Below, in pieces: positions 18,624 to 28,337 of a stretch of 64,000 nucleotides of DNA. Source of the DNA: an uncultured Verrucomicrobia subdivision 3 bacterium. GTDB lineage: Bacteria; Verrucomicrobiota; Verrucomicrobiia; Limisphaerales; UBA11358. The position numbers and the translations under genes were made by a program. The stretch covers positions 32,332 through 96,331 of the forward strand of contig CAIKKJ010000075.1 of assembly GCA_903827955.1 (NCBI GenBank). Reading direction: 5' to 3'. Each line of letters begins with the position of its first letter. Position 1 is the first letter of the stretch. Under the pieces are notes generated by a model. That model saw only the letters and a list, made by a program, of their open reading frames with translations. It had not been told where the DNA came from and searched no databases.

Positions 18624-19736
18624 TTACCGGCGCGTCTTGGCGGCGAGTTCCAGAATACCTTCCGCCGCTTCCTCGTCGCCGTTGATTTCAAATTTCGGCG
18701 GCATCGGCTTGCGGCCTACCCACGAATCTTTCGCGTGCATGTCCATCATGCGGTCGAGCAGGTCGGCTTCGGTGACGTGGTAGCCGAGGCCGAGATCTTC
18801 GGTCATGCGCGCGTTGATGAATTGCTCGGCGTGACCCGGCACAGGCAAAACAAACGTCGGCTTGCGAAACGCGAACGCCTCGGACAGCGCGGAGTAACCG
18901 CCGTTGATGACGAGCGCGTCGGCGCGGGCGAGGATCTCGGTGTTGCTCATCAGGCGACCGTGGAATTTCACGTTGCCGTGCGAGTTGCCGTCGCGCCCGA
19001 CGACGTCCACGTTGAAGGGGAATTCACGGTTGTCAAAATTCACCAGCGTCGCGTGGACGGAACCGCTCAACATGAAGACGACGTTCTTCAACTGTTTCGG
19101 CGAAAGATTTTTCACTGGCGTCTGGCCAATGATTTCACGGACGTTTTTCCGCACAATCAAACCAATGCGCTTAAACTTCGGATGCCGCGTGGGTGTTCGT
19201 AGCGGATACGGACTCAAAATCAGGTCGCAAAATTTGCGGTGGAACAGGTAGTCGGAAAATTCCACGAACCAAAAATGGCTGCGGACGCCTTTGGCATCGC
19301 GCCGATGCTTGAAGAATTCCGTGACGACGACTTCGGAATTATTGATGGCTGCGATGGGAATTCTTTTGCGGCGTAACGGCGCGGTGGCGTATTCGGAGTC
19401 CGTCACGGCGATGTCGGGCTTCACCTCGGCGATGATCTGTTCGAGCTTGGCGCGCTTGGCCTGCGCCAGTTTTGCGAGGTTGCCGACGGTCTTAATCGTG
19501 GCCCAGCCGCTCACGCCGCCGTTGCTGCCGGAATAATAAAACGACGCCATCTCATGCAGCGACGCGATGCCGGGACGGTTGGAAAAATATTTCAACCCGT
19601 TGCCGGAGGTCAGCACATGGACTTTTACGCCCGCTGCCGCAAGATTTTCGATCACCGCGTGGCATCGCGTGCTATTGCCCATGCCAAGGCCGTTGATGAG
19701 GAAAAGACAGGAAAAGGACACGCGACAGGTTGGCAT
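18624..19736 (-). CDS. Glycosyltransferase, MurG/UGT-like (GT28/GT1 fold)
   Basis: FLINGLGMGNSTRCHAVIENLAAAGVKVHVLTSGNGLKYF; ADALVINGGYSALSEAFAFRKPTFVLPVPGHAEQF. Confidence 0.75.
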   Translation of the reverse strand: MPTCRVSFSCLFLINGLGMGNSTRCHAVIENLAAAGVKVHVLTSGNGLKYFSNRPGIASLHEMASFYYSGSNGGVSGWATIKTVGNLAKLAQAKRAKLEQIIAEVKPDIAVTDSEYATAPLRRKRIPIAAINNSEVVVTEFFKHRRDAKGVRSHFWFVEFSDYLFHRKFCDLILSPYPLRTPTRHPKFKRIGLIVRKNVREIIGQTPVKNLSPKQLKNVVFMLSGSVHATLVNFDNREFPFNVDVVGRDGNSHGNVKFHGRLMSNTEILARADALVINGGYSALSEAFAFRKPTFVLPVPGHAEQFINARMTEDLGLGYHVTEADLLDRMMDMHAKDSWVGRKPMPPKFEINGDEEAAEGILELAAKTRR

Positions 19737-19778
19737 TGTCCGCTTGACAAAATCAATAAATATTCAGACAAGCCAGCG

Positions 19779-20549
19779 ATGATTATTTGCGCCGACGACT
19801 ACGGAATGCGCGCGGACATTGACCGCGCCATCCTCCAGCTCTGCGATAACGGCAAGCTCGCCGCCGTGTCGTGCATGGTCTTGTTCGAGCGTTGCGACGG
19901 CGCGCTGATGGAAAAAATCCGCGCGCACGAAAGCCGCGTGGACCTCGGCCTGCACTTTTGCCTAACGAATGAAAACCTGCCGCTCTCCGCGCCGCTGGAT
20001 AAAAACGTGCTGCCGGAGTTTGGAAAATTATTTCGGCGCGCAATATTCCGGCGATTGAAGCACGAGGAAATTTTATCACTGCTCGCGGCGCAATACGATT
20101 TGTTCGTCAAAAAATCCGGGCGCGCGCCGGACTACATTGACGGGCATTTGCATTCGCATCAACTGCCGGTGGTGGCGGGCGCGCTGGTGGATTTTGTTAG
20201 TCAGTTGCCAACGGAAAAACGGCCTTACATCCGCAACACGCGGCTTTGCACGCGCGAACTCCAGCGCAAAAATCTGCCGCCCATGAAAGCTGGTTTCATC
20301 GGCGCGTTCGGCGCGCGGCTGGAGAAAAGGCTGCGCGCGGCAGGCATCGCCACGAACGACGGCTTCTCCGGCATCTACGATTTCAAAGAGTGGCGGCGCT
20401 ACTCGGAATTTTTCCAAAAGTTCGCCGCGTGCTTGCCGGAGAAAAATGGAATCCTCGTCACGCATCCCGGCTTCGACGAAGACTGGCGGCGCAGCGAATT
20501 TGAAACATTGGAAAAATTTCCTGGCGGTGCGAATCGCTTTCAGCGCTGA
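19779..20549 (+). CDS. ChbG/HpnK family deacetylase
   Basis: MIICADDYGMRADIDRAILQL; VDLGLHFCLT; YIDGHLHSHQLP. ORF-track start at 19554 is antisense to the neighbouring gene. Confidence 0.85.
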   Translation: MIICADDYGMRADIDRAILQLCDNGKLAAVSCMVLFERCDGALMEKIRAHESRVDLGLHFCLTNENLPLSAPLDKNVLPEFGKLFRRAIFRRLKHEEILSLLAAQYDLFVKKSGRAPDYIDGHLHSHQLPVVAGALVDFVSQLPTEKRPYIRNTRLCTRELQRKNLPPMKAGFIGAFGARLEKRLRAAGIATNDGFSGIYDFKEWRRYSEFFQKFAACLPEKNGILVTHPGFDEDWRRSEFETLEKFPGGANRFQR

Positions 20550-20550
20550 A

Positions 20551-22143
20551 TCATTGCGGCACGGCGACGAGCGCGATGCCGTTGCCGTAAAATGTCACCG
20601 CCGAGTCGTTGGAATTCACCAAGGTCGCGGCGCGTAGTTCAAAAAAGTTGGTCCGCGAAAACAGCGCGCCCGCCGCCTGTAATTCCAGTTCGCGCGACTT
20701 GACGTAGTGGCTGATCAGCCGTGCGTGACGGAAAATATTATTCTTTTCGCCCGGCGGCACGGCGGCGATGTAATCCGCATCGCGCACCTCGACGCGGCCT
20801 GCCGCCCGCGCTTTCAATTGCTGATAAACCAGATTCATCTTCGCGCAGCTCGGCACGAAGATCGGGCCGTTTGCGATGCGGTCGCCCTCGAATTTGCAAA
20901 TCACCGGCATGAACCACAAATCAGCGGCGACCGTGACGAGCAGCGCCGGCAGGAAAATCTTTTTCAGCCACGGCAATTCCAGACAGCGCGCCGCGCCGAC
21001 GCCGGCGAGCGTGAACAACAGCGGCGAAATCAGCAGGCAATAGCGCGAGTGAAACGGCTTGCCCGCGACGAAGCTGAACGCCAGATACGCGAGAAAAACA
21101 AAGGCGGCGGTCAGCAGACCGGGCGGTTGCGCCAGCGTTTCGCGTAGTGTGGCGGAACGATTTTTTAACGCCGACTTCACGGCGAGGATTGCGCCCAGCA
21201 AAATCCCCAGCGCAAAAATCACCGAGACGGCGTTCACCGCAATCAGTGCCGGCACGCCGCCGAAAGCACGTTGCGCCAGAGTTTGAAAATCACCGGGCGC
21301 ATAAGTCCAGCCGGGGTTCCAAAAATTCACGAGGAAGGTGAACGGCGAGGAAAAAATTTTCAGCGCGTCCGGCGAGAAACCGCCGTTGCCGCCGGTCAGC
21401 ATCCCGCGCGTATTGGCCCAGTCGTGCCGCGCGTCGCCGAGAACGTAGGGGACGTAGCTCGCTGCCGCCGCGAGCAGGCCGATGACAAGCCAGCACCAGT
21501 TCACGCACAGCCGCGCAAACCAGCCGAACGCGATGAGCGGCAGAATCAGCGACAGCGTGCTCATGTGAAATTGCGCGCCGGCGAGCAGCAGCAGCGGCAG
21601 CAAAAAAATCGCGCGCGATTTTTGAATTCGCACGCAGCGGAACAGCGCGAGGAAAATCACCGCGCCCAGCAACGGCATCGGCGAAGGATTCCAGACAATT
21701 GAAGAATATTGCACCATCCACAGCGACACGGCCATGAACAGCGCGCCAAAACTTGCCGCTGTGACGCCAACCAATTCACGCGCCAGCCGCCACGTCAGCG
21801 CGATGGCGGCGAGGTTCACGGCGATCATGAGCAGCACCACTCCGTCGAGCGAGCCGTAGAGCTTGAGTCCGGCGACGCAAAAAAGCGTCCACAGCGGGCC
21901 GGGAAGTTTGGAGTGCGGATTGCAGTTGGGCTGGCCGATGTAGAGTGCGCGTTCGCCACCGTTCTCAAAATTCGCGGCGACCTCGTAGGCCTCGATACCG
22001 TCCACCTGATAGCCGAGCGCGTGGCTTTGCGCCCAGCCGAAATAGCCCAGGCGCAACGCCAGCGCGACGAGCAAGATGACCGGCAGATGCCAGGCGGAAT
22101 ATTTTTTCAGCCAACCAACGGCAGGATTGGATGGCGGCTGCAT
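20551..22143 (-). CDS. ArnT/PMT-like GT-C membrane glycosyltransferase
   Basis: Multiple TM helices; WHLPVILLVALALRLGYFGWAQ start; start moved to 22143 so as not to overlap the SNF2 gene. Confidence 0.65.
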   Translation of the reverse strand: MQPPSNPAVGWLKKYSAWHLPVILLVALALRLGYFGWAQSHALGYQVDGIEAYEVAANFENGGERALYIGQPNCNPHSKLPGPLWTLFCVAGLKLYGSLDGVVLLMIAVNLAAIALTWRLARELVGVTAASFGALFMAVSLWMVQYSSIVWNPSPMPLLGAVIFLALFRCVRIQKSRAIFLLPLLLLAGAQFHMSTLSLILPLIAFGWFARLCVNWCWLVIGLLAAAASYVPYVLGDARHDWANTRGMLTGGNGGFSPDALKIFSSPFTFLVNFWNPGWTYAPGDFQTLAQRAFGGVPALIAVNAVSVIFALGILLGAILAVKSALKNRSATLRETLAQPPGLLTAAFVFLAYLAFSFVAGKPFHSRYCLLISPLLFTLAGVGAARCLELPWLKKIFLPALLVTVAADLWFMPVICKFEGDRIANGPIFVPSCAKMNLVYQQLKARAAGRVEVRDADYIAAVPPGEKNNIFRHARLISHYVKSRELELQAAGALFSRTNFFELRAATLVNSNDSAVTFYGNGIALVAVPQ

Positions 22144-22147
22144 CTTC

Positions 22148-25100
22148 TTATTCTTCCGCGAACAGATATTCCAAATCTGTCGCCGTGAGGCTGCGGGCGA
22201 AGCCTTCTTCGCCAAGCACGTCGGCGATGGTCTTGGCCTTGCTCTGTTGCAGTTCCCAGATTTTTTCCTCCACCGTGCCGGGCGCGATGAGGCGATACGC
22301 GTTCACCGTCTGCGTCTGGCCAATGCGATGCGAGCGGTCAATGGCCTGCGCCTCGACTGCCGGATTCCACCAAGGATCGTAAAGCACAACGTAGCTGGCG
22401 TTCGTCAGATTCAATCCCGTTCCCGCCGCGCGCAAACTCAAGAGGAACACGCACGCGCCGGATTCTTTTTGGAAATCGTTCACGACGGACTGGCGATCTT
22501 TTGTCTGGCCGGTTAGGACGTGCGTGTGGATGTTGCGCGCTTTACATTCCTTTTGGAGGAGTTCGAGCATCTGCACAAATTGCGAGAAGACCAAAACTTT
22601 TTGGCCGTCGGCAATGAGCGGATCGAGCAATTCAAAGAGCGTATCGGTCTTGCCGCTGGCGGTGTCGCTGCCGACGAGCGCGGGATGGCAGCACACCTGG
22701 CGCAACCGCGTGAGCGCGGCGAGGACGTGCATCTTGGATTTGTTCAAGCCCTGCGTCTCGACCGCCTTCATCACCTGATCGCGGCTGCGGCGCAACTCGG
22801 CGAGATACAGTTTCCGCTGGTCTTCACCGAGCGGACAATCGCGGCGCTCCTCGATGCGGTCGGGCAAATCTTTCGCGACGTGTTTTTTCAAACGGCGCAG
22901 CAGGAGCGGGCGCAGCTTGGCGGACAGACGGCGGCGCGCGATGCGCTGCTCGGATTCGGCATTCTCGCCGCCTTTGGGTTCGTAGGTGTCGAGAAATTGA
23001 TCCTGCGTGCCGAGATAACCGGGCTGGATGAAATCCACGATGCTCCACAGATCGAGCAAGCGGTTTTCCAGCGGCGTGCCGGTGAGCGCGATTTTGTTTT
23101 CGCACTTCAATTGCTTCACCGACTGCGTGACCTGCGCGCCGGGATTTTTGATGAACTGCGCCTCGTCCAAAATCACCGCACGGAAACTGAACTTGTGAAA
23201 CTCTTCCAAGTCGCGCCGCAACAGCGCGTAGTTCGTGACGATCAAATCGTGCTGTGGAATCTGTTTCCGCAAATTGTGCCGCGCCGCGCCGCTTTCCAGC
23301 ACGAGCACTTTCATGTCGGGCGTAAACTTCTCCGCTTCGCGCCGCCAGTTGTGCAGCACGGACGCGGGGCAAATCACCAATGACGGCTTGGGATTTTTCA
23401 CATTGCGTTCCTTGAGCCAGTCGAGCCACGTCAACGTCTGCAAGGTTTTGCCGAGCCCCATGTCGTCGGCAAGAATGCCGCCGAGTTTGACCTGCACGAG
23501 GTGCGCGAGGAAATCAAAACCGTCTTTTTGATACGGGCGCAATTCCGCCTGCAAACCTTTCGGCAATTGCGCGTTCGGCACGCCTTTGAAATCACGGACT
23601 CGCTCGCGCAACGCCTGCGCCTCGGGTGAATCCACAAAACGCATCAACCCGTTTTCGTCCAGATGTGCGACGTGTTCCAGCCCGACTTTTTGCGGCACGG
23701 CAATGAGTCCAGCCACGCCCATGTCGGCCATCGCTTCGTGCGCACTCTGCACGGCGTTCGTGTCAAGCTCCACCCAGCCGGCGTTCGGCAATTTCACGAA
23801 CCGGCTGGTCGCGGCGGCGAGGCGATCCAAATCGGCCTTGGAAAGTTTCATGCCTTCCGCCTCCCATTCGGCACTCACGGACAACCAGTCAATGCCGCTG
23901 CCTTTGACAATTAATTTTGGCTTGAGTGCACGCGGCTTGAGAAACAGGTGATGGAACGCGGGGTTGCCAAGAAATTCTGCATCAGCCGGCCGGGAAGCCC
24001 AGGCTTCCGCCAGCAGGCCGAGAAAGTTTTCATTCGCATCGCCGATCCACAACCCGGGCTCCTGCATGAACCAGTCGAGTTTCCGCAGCCAATGCACGGA
24101 CGGATCGAGGCGCGGGTCATCAAGGATTTCCGGTTTGTCGCCGGCCTTGATGCTGCGGTTGTGCGGTGCCCATTCGTGGCCGTTCCAAACCCAGGTGCTT
24201 TTGTCGCGCAAACTTTTCGCGAGCAACCGCAGCTGCACGGTGTCATCCATCAGTTCAAAGACAAACTGCGGCGTGGCCTGATGCGCCACGCAAAGCTGCT
24301 CCCAGTCCACGCCGTGATTCGCCTGCGTCTTGCGCAAGTGCAGCAGCAAGCGATGGCTCAGTTTGCGCACGGGCACGGACGGTTTTTGTGAAAGATATTT
24401 CAGCACGCCGTTCGGCGGCGCGTTGCGCAGCAGGAAAAATGTGTTGCCGATGAGGGCGATGGGCGCCTGGCGGTTGAAAAATTTTGCGTCGGCGATCGCG
24501 TGGGAAGTGCCATCCTGCAACGTGATGCGATGCGTGAAGGAAAGTTCTTGCGTGCCGTTCTCCAGCTGGGGCGTGAGCGAAACCACATCGCCATGAAAAT
24601 GGATCATCTGGCCGTTGGCCGCGAGTTCGAGCCGGCCAGTGTTGCCCCAGCGCGCGAGCCACTGCAGCAGTTCCGCATCGGTCAGCAGCAGCGACGTCTC
24701 GTGGCCGGCGCGTTCGCGGTGCGTGTCGTAAATCCACTGGACGAATTCCCAGTCCCACGGGGTGAACAGCTCCTGCTCGTGCGCGGCGCGAACGACGAGA
24801 TCCACAAGGTCATGCAGCGAACGCGCTTTTTCGCCGGTGCGCGGACGGAGCAAAAGAAATTGCAGCGCGAGCCGGTGGCGCGAAGGTTCCGCCACATCCG
24901 GTTGCGGTTTGCACACGACGCGCAGCGTGGCGCGCGGCGTGTCGAGGTGCAGCGGCGCGGGCGGCGAGAGCCAGTTTTCCAATTCCTTGACGAGGCGTTG
25001 TTCCTGCTCGGCTTCCTCGGCCTTGGCAAAACGCTCCGGGCTGGCGTGCGTCTGCAATTCCGGCGGCACGGAACGCTTGGCGCGCAAAAACAAAAACGCG

Positions 25101-25417
25101 AGTTCCTCCAGCCGGTTTTTGCCGGTCGCGGCGAGCAACTTTGGCCACCAGTCCGTCGCGGGAAAATCGCGGCGCGAGAGCGAGAGTTTTTCAAAATAAT
25201 CCTCAAGCAGCAGCCACGAGCGTTGCGAATCCGGGCAGGTGGCAAAGCCTTTCAGGATGTCCTCACGCTCGCAGACGGTGTTCTTGGAGTCGGAAAGTTC
25301 GCGGCGCAAATCGGCGAAGGCACCGTAAGTCTGCGACAAAACCTTGTGGTGGGCGTCGTATTTATTCGCGCCCGTGCGGGTCGCGCCATTCCCGTTTCTG
25401 ATTGGAGTTCTCGGCAT
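22148..25417 (-). CDS. SNF2-family DEAD/DEAH-box helicase
   Basis: LRPYQKDGFDFLAHLVQVKLGGILADDMGLGKTLQTLTWLDWL; DEAQFIKNP; ALTGTPLENRLLDLWSIVDFIQPGYLG; DPWWNPAVEAQAIDRSHRIGQTQTV. Confidence 0.95.
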   Translation of the reverse strand: MPRTPIRNGNGATRTGANKYDAHHKVLSQTYGAFADLRRELSDSKNTVCEREDILKGFATCPDSQRSWLLLEDYFEKLSLSRRDFPATDWWPKLLAATGKNRLEELAFLFLRAKRSVPPELQTHASPERFAKAEEAEQEQRLVKELENWLSPPAPLHLDTPRATLRVVCKPQPDVAEPSRHRLALQFLLLRPRTGEKARSLHDLVDLVVRAAHEQELFTPWDWEFVQWIYDTHRERAGHETSLLLTDAELLQWLARWGNTGRLELAANGQMIHFHGDVVSLTPQLENGTQELSFTHRITLQDGTSHAIADAKFFNRQAPIALIGNTFFLLRNAPPNGVLKYLSQKPSVPVRKLSHRLLLHLRKTQANHGVDWEQLCVAHQATPQFVFELMDDTVQLRLLAKSLRDKSTWVWNGHEWAPHNRSIKAGDKPEILDDPRLDPSVHWLRKLDWFMQEPGLWIGDANENFLGLLAEAWASRPADAEFLGNPAFHHLFLKPRALKPKLIVKGSGIDWLSVSAEWEAEGMKLSKADLDRLAAATSRFVKLPNAGWVELDTNAVQSAHEAMADMGVAGLIAVPQKVGLEHVAHLDENGLMRFVDSPEAQALRERVRDFKGVPNAQLPKGLQAELRPYQKDGFDFLAHLVQVKLGGILADDMGLGKTLQTLTWLDWLKERNVKNPKPSLVICPASVLHNWRREAEKFTPDMKVLVLESGAARHNLRKQIPQHDLIVTNYALLRRDLEEFHKFSFRAVILDEAQFIKNPGAQVTQSVKQLKCENKIALTGTPLENRLLDLWSIVDFIQPGYLGTQDQFLDTYEPKGGENAESEQRIARRRLSAKLRPLLLRRLKKHVAKDLPDRIEERRDCPLGEDQRKLYLAELRRSRDQVMKAVETQGLNKSKMHVLAALTRLRQVCCHPALVGSDTASGKTDTLFELLDPLIADGQKVLVFSQFVQMLELLQKECKARNIHTHVLTGQTKDRQSVVNDFQKESGACVFLLSLRAAGTGLNLTNASYVVLYDPWWNPAVEAQAIDRSHRIGQTQTVNAYRLIAPGTVEEKIWELQQSKAKTIADVLGEEGFARSLTATDLEYLFAEE

Positions 25418-25513
25418 CTAAACTAAAAAATAATGTTCTATCATTTCGACAGAACCCGCGTGGCCGGTCAATCGCAAATGAAAAGTTTTTTGGTCGGGAC
25501 GTGGGCGACGCGA

Positions 25514-25541
25514 TTGACGATGGCGTTTTTTTTGATAGATT
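25514..25541 (+). promoter_or_regulatory. Putative sigma70-type promoter of asd
   Basis: TTGACG-N16-TAGATT, then GTCCGGCCTTTTA; ATG at 25554. Confidence 0.5.
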
Positions 25542-25553
25542 GTCCGGCCTTTT

Positions 25554-26558
25554 ATGAATCGCAATCCGCATGTCGCAATTGTCGGTGCCACGGGAGCCGT
25601 GGGCATCGAGATGATCAAGACCTTGGAAAAAAGAAAATTTCCCGTGGGCAAACTCACCCTGCTCGCCTCGGCGCGCTCGGCGGGGAAAAAATTAAAATTT
25701 CGCGGCAAGGCGATCACGATCAAGGAACTCACCAAGGATTCATTCGCGGGCGTGGACATCGCGCTGTTCAGCGCGGGCGGCGGCATCTCGCGGGAATTCG
25801 CACCGATCGCGGCCAAGGCCGGCTGCGTAGTCGTGGATAATTCCAGCGCGTTCCGCCAAGATCCGAACGTCCCGCTCGTCGTGCCGGAAATCAACGCGGC
25901 GGACGTCAAGAAGCACAAGGGCATCATCGCGAATCCGAATTGCACCACGGCCATCACGCTGATGGCGTTGTATCCGCTGCACAAAAAATTCGGCGTGAAA
26001 CGCATTTTTGCTTCGAGCTACCAAGCGGTTTCTGGCACGGGCGCACAGGCGATTGAAGAATTGAAGCGGCAGGTCGGCCAGGTCGTCGCCGGCAAAAAGG
26101 TGACGAAGGAAGTGTATCCCCACCAGATTGCCTTCAACGTGCTGCCCCATGTGGATTCATTTTTGCCGACCGGTTACACGAAGGAAGAGATGAAGATGGA
26201 GAACGAAGGCCGCAAAATCATGCACCACGACAAATTTCGCGCGAGCGTGACCTGCGTGCGCGTGCCGGTCTATCGTTCGCATTCGGTCGCCGTGAGCGCG
26301 GAATTTGCCAAGCCCATCACCGTGGCCGCCGCGCGGGCGGTGTTGAACAAAGCGCCCGGTCTCGACGTGGTGGATGAACCGGAAAATAAAAAATATCCGA
26401 TGCCGCTCAACACGTCCGAGCAATACAACTGCCAGGTTGGCCGGATTCGTCTGGACTGCGCGTTGGACAACGGCTTGTGCTTCTGGGTCTCGGGTGATCA
26501 GTTGCTCAAGGGCGCGGCGCTGAACGCGGTGCAGATCGCCGAGGAACTGCTGAAGTAA
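25554..26558 (+). CDS. asd: Aspartate-semialdehyde dehydrogenase
   Basis: VAIVGATGAVGIEMIKTLEKRKFPV; IANPNCTTAITLMALYPLHKKFGVKRIFASSYQAVSGTG. Confidence 0.96.
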   Translation: MNRNPHVAIVGATGAVGIEMIKTLEKRKFPVGKLTLLASARSAGKKLKFRGKAITIKELTKDSFAGVDIALFSAGGGISREFAPIAAKAGCVVVDNSSAFRQDPNVPLVVPEINAADVKKHKGIIANPNCTTAITLMALYPLHKKFGVKRIFASSYQAVSGTGAQAIEELKRQVGQVVAGKKVTKEVYPHQIAFNVLPHVDSFLPTGYTKEEMKMENEGRKIMHHDKFRASVTCVRVPVYRSHSVAVSAEFAKPITVAAARAVLNKAPGLDVVDEPENKKYPMPLNTSEQYNCQVGRIRLDCALDNGLCFWVSGDQLLKGAALNAVQIAEELLK

Positions 26559-26591
26559 CCAGCTGGTTACAAAATTAAAAGTCCATTGAGC

Positions 26592-26630
26592 GTCCGCCAA
26601 AGTGTGATAGCTTTGGCGGACTTTCATTTT
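26592..26630 (+). terminator. Perfect 11-bp hairpin plus T-rich tail after asd
   Basis: GTCCGCCAAAG tgtgatag CTTTGGCGGAC tttcatttt; directly before next ATG (26631). Confidence 0.65.
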
Positions 26631-27896
26631 ATGGCAAAACGCAGGCAGCAGCAGGAATCCGGGCAGGCGGCGAACAATTTCCAATTCACCCTCGCGGGAC
26701 TGATTATCTTTAGCCTAGCGCTGATGGGCGGCGCGTCGCTAATCACTTGGAAGCTGTCGCAGAAGAGCGCGGCGCGCACGGAGCCTTACGCGGTGGATAC
26801 CAAGGACAAGTCCGCCACCGTCCGCAGCGGGGCGTGGGGCACGCTGCTCACGCGTGACATCGAACTGGAACGGCCAGCGGAATACCTCACGGAAGAAGTC
26901 GCGTTGCCGAAGCCGGAAATCTGGTCGTTCGCTGGGATGCGCCCGGAGGCGGTGAAAAAACTGTTCGCGGCGAACGGGGTTTCCGCCGGACAGATCGCCT
27001 CAGCCTTCGCGCCGGGAAGTTATTCGGAGAAAAACTCCGGCACGGAATTAAAGCCGTCGGAGTCATTTCTGACTTCATTCACCCCGGAGCAGCGTCAGAA
27101 ACTCTACCTCGCGCTAGCCGGCGCGGGCGTGAACCTGTATCTGGATTTCCCTTACATTTTTCCGGGCAATGATTTTGCGGACATCTGCACCAGCGGACAT
27201 CTGCTGCCGGAGGAAGTGGCTTTGCTGAAGCAACTCGCCTATCCAAATGGAACGGCGCAGCAGTTGTCCGATTATTTTTTCCTGCTGGAAAAAATTCCCA
27301 CACTGGAACGGCGCACGAAGGTAACGCAGGCGCTTTCGCGGCAGTCCGCCGTGCTCGCGCGCCTCGCGGTGCAACCGGACACGGACATTGACAAGATTGC
27401 GAGCTACTGGGGCAACGTGCCGAACGTGCGCTTCACCAACATCCGCCCGCTGATGGAATCACTCAAGCAACTGCCGGAGGGTGGCAGCCTGAGCCTGCTG
27501 TATTTCCTGCCCAAGTTTGCGCGCGAACGGCTCTACACCTTTCCGCTGCCCGCGCAGACTGGCGACCCGGTGATGGACTGCCATTGGACGACGTTCAACT
27601 TTTTCAACGAGACGCCCGACAACCGTTTCAATGACGCCAACTATGCCGTGCAGTTCATCCAGAAAAATTATTATCAGATTTCCGCGCCGTCGCAGTATGG
27701 CGACATCTTGCTGTTGATGAATGAAAAACAGGAGGTGAAACATTCCGCCGTCTTCATTGCCGACGACATCGTCTTCACGAAAAACGGCAACAACTATCGC
27801 CAGCCGTGGATGCTCATGCGGATTCCTGACCTGCTCACGACCTATCCCGCCACACCGCCCATGAAGACAGTTTACATGCGGCGCAAGACCGATTGA
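26631..27896 (+). CDS. Membrane-anchored protein of unknown function with possible papain-like C-terminal domain
   Basis: One N-terminal TM helix (FTLAGLIIFSLALMGGASLITWKL); C-terminal MDCHWTTFNFF ... HSAVFIADDIVFTKNGN. Confidence 0.6.
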   Translation: MAKRRQQQESGQAANNFQFTLAGLIIFSLALMGGASLITWKLSQKSAARTEPYAVDTKDKSATVRSGAWGTLLTRDIELERPAEYLTEEVALPKPEIWSFAGMRPEAVKKLFAANGVSAGQIASAFAPGSYSEKNSGTELKPSESFLTSFTPEQRQKLYLALAGAGVNLYLDFPYIFPGNDFADICTSGHLLPEEVALLKQLAYPNGTAQQLSDYFFLLEKIPTLERRTKVTQALSRQSAVLARLAVQPDTDIDKIASYWGNVPNVRFTNIRPLMESLKQLPEGGSLSLLYFLPKFARERLYTFPLPAQTGDPVMDCHWTTFNFFNETPDNRFNDANYAVQFIQKNYYQISAPSQYGDILLLMNEKQEVKHSAVFIADDIVFTKNGNNYRQPWMLMRIPDLLTTYPATPPMKTVYMRRKTD

Positions 27897-27899
27897 AAA

Positions 27900-28337
27900 T
27901 TATTTTACGCCCGCTTCCTTCATGTAGGCGCTGGAAATCCTGATGTTCGCCGCTTTGGCGACATCCATCACCCGCACAATCTGCCCCCACGGCGCGGCCT
28001 TGTCCGCCCGCACGGCCAGCTTGGCTTCATTGCCGGTGGCACGGGCTTTTTCGGCATCCACAATCAACCGGCCGCGCAACTGGTCTGGCGTCACCACATC
28101 GCCCGCCAGGCCGTAGCGCAAAGTGCCGGAAGCCTCGATGCTCACGAGCAACGGCGGATTTTCATTCGCGCCGGATCGCAAGGCGGAATTGGATTCCGGC
28201 AACGCCAGCCGCAGCGCGGGCTGCTGCCGAAACGTCGTCGTCACCAGCAGAAAAATCACCAGCACGATCAGCACATCAATCAGGGCGACGATGATGACCG
28301 CCGGCGCGGTGCGGCGTTTGTGCAGGATGAATCTCAT
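27900..28337 (-). CDS. ExbD/TolR biopolymer transport protein
   Basis: IIVALIDVLIVLVIFLLVTTTF N-terminal TM; ATGA overlap with upstream gene. Confidence 0.85.
   Translation of the reverse strand: MRFILHKRRTAPAVIIVALIDVLIVLVIFLLVTTTFRQQPALRLALPESNSALRSGANENPPLLVSIEASGTLRYGLAGDVVTPDQLRGRLIVDAEKARATGNEAKLAVRADKAAPWGQIVRVMDVAKAANIRISSAYMKEAGVK

Noticed and set aside
22520-23383. Long plus-strand ORFs antisense to SNF2, kinase and synthetase genes (also 1049-1669, 3846-4715, 10762-11616, 24500-25426)
   Set aside because: Arg/His/Gln-rich shadow ORFs opposite well-supported genes; typical of high-GC3 DNA, with no recognisable domains.
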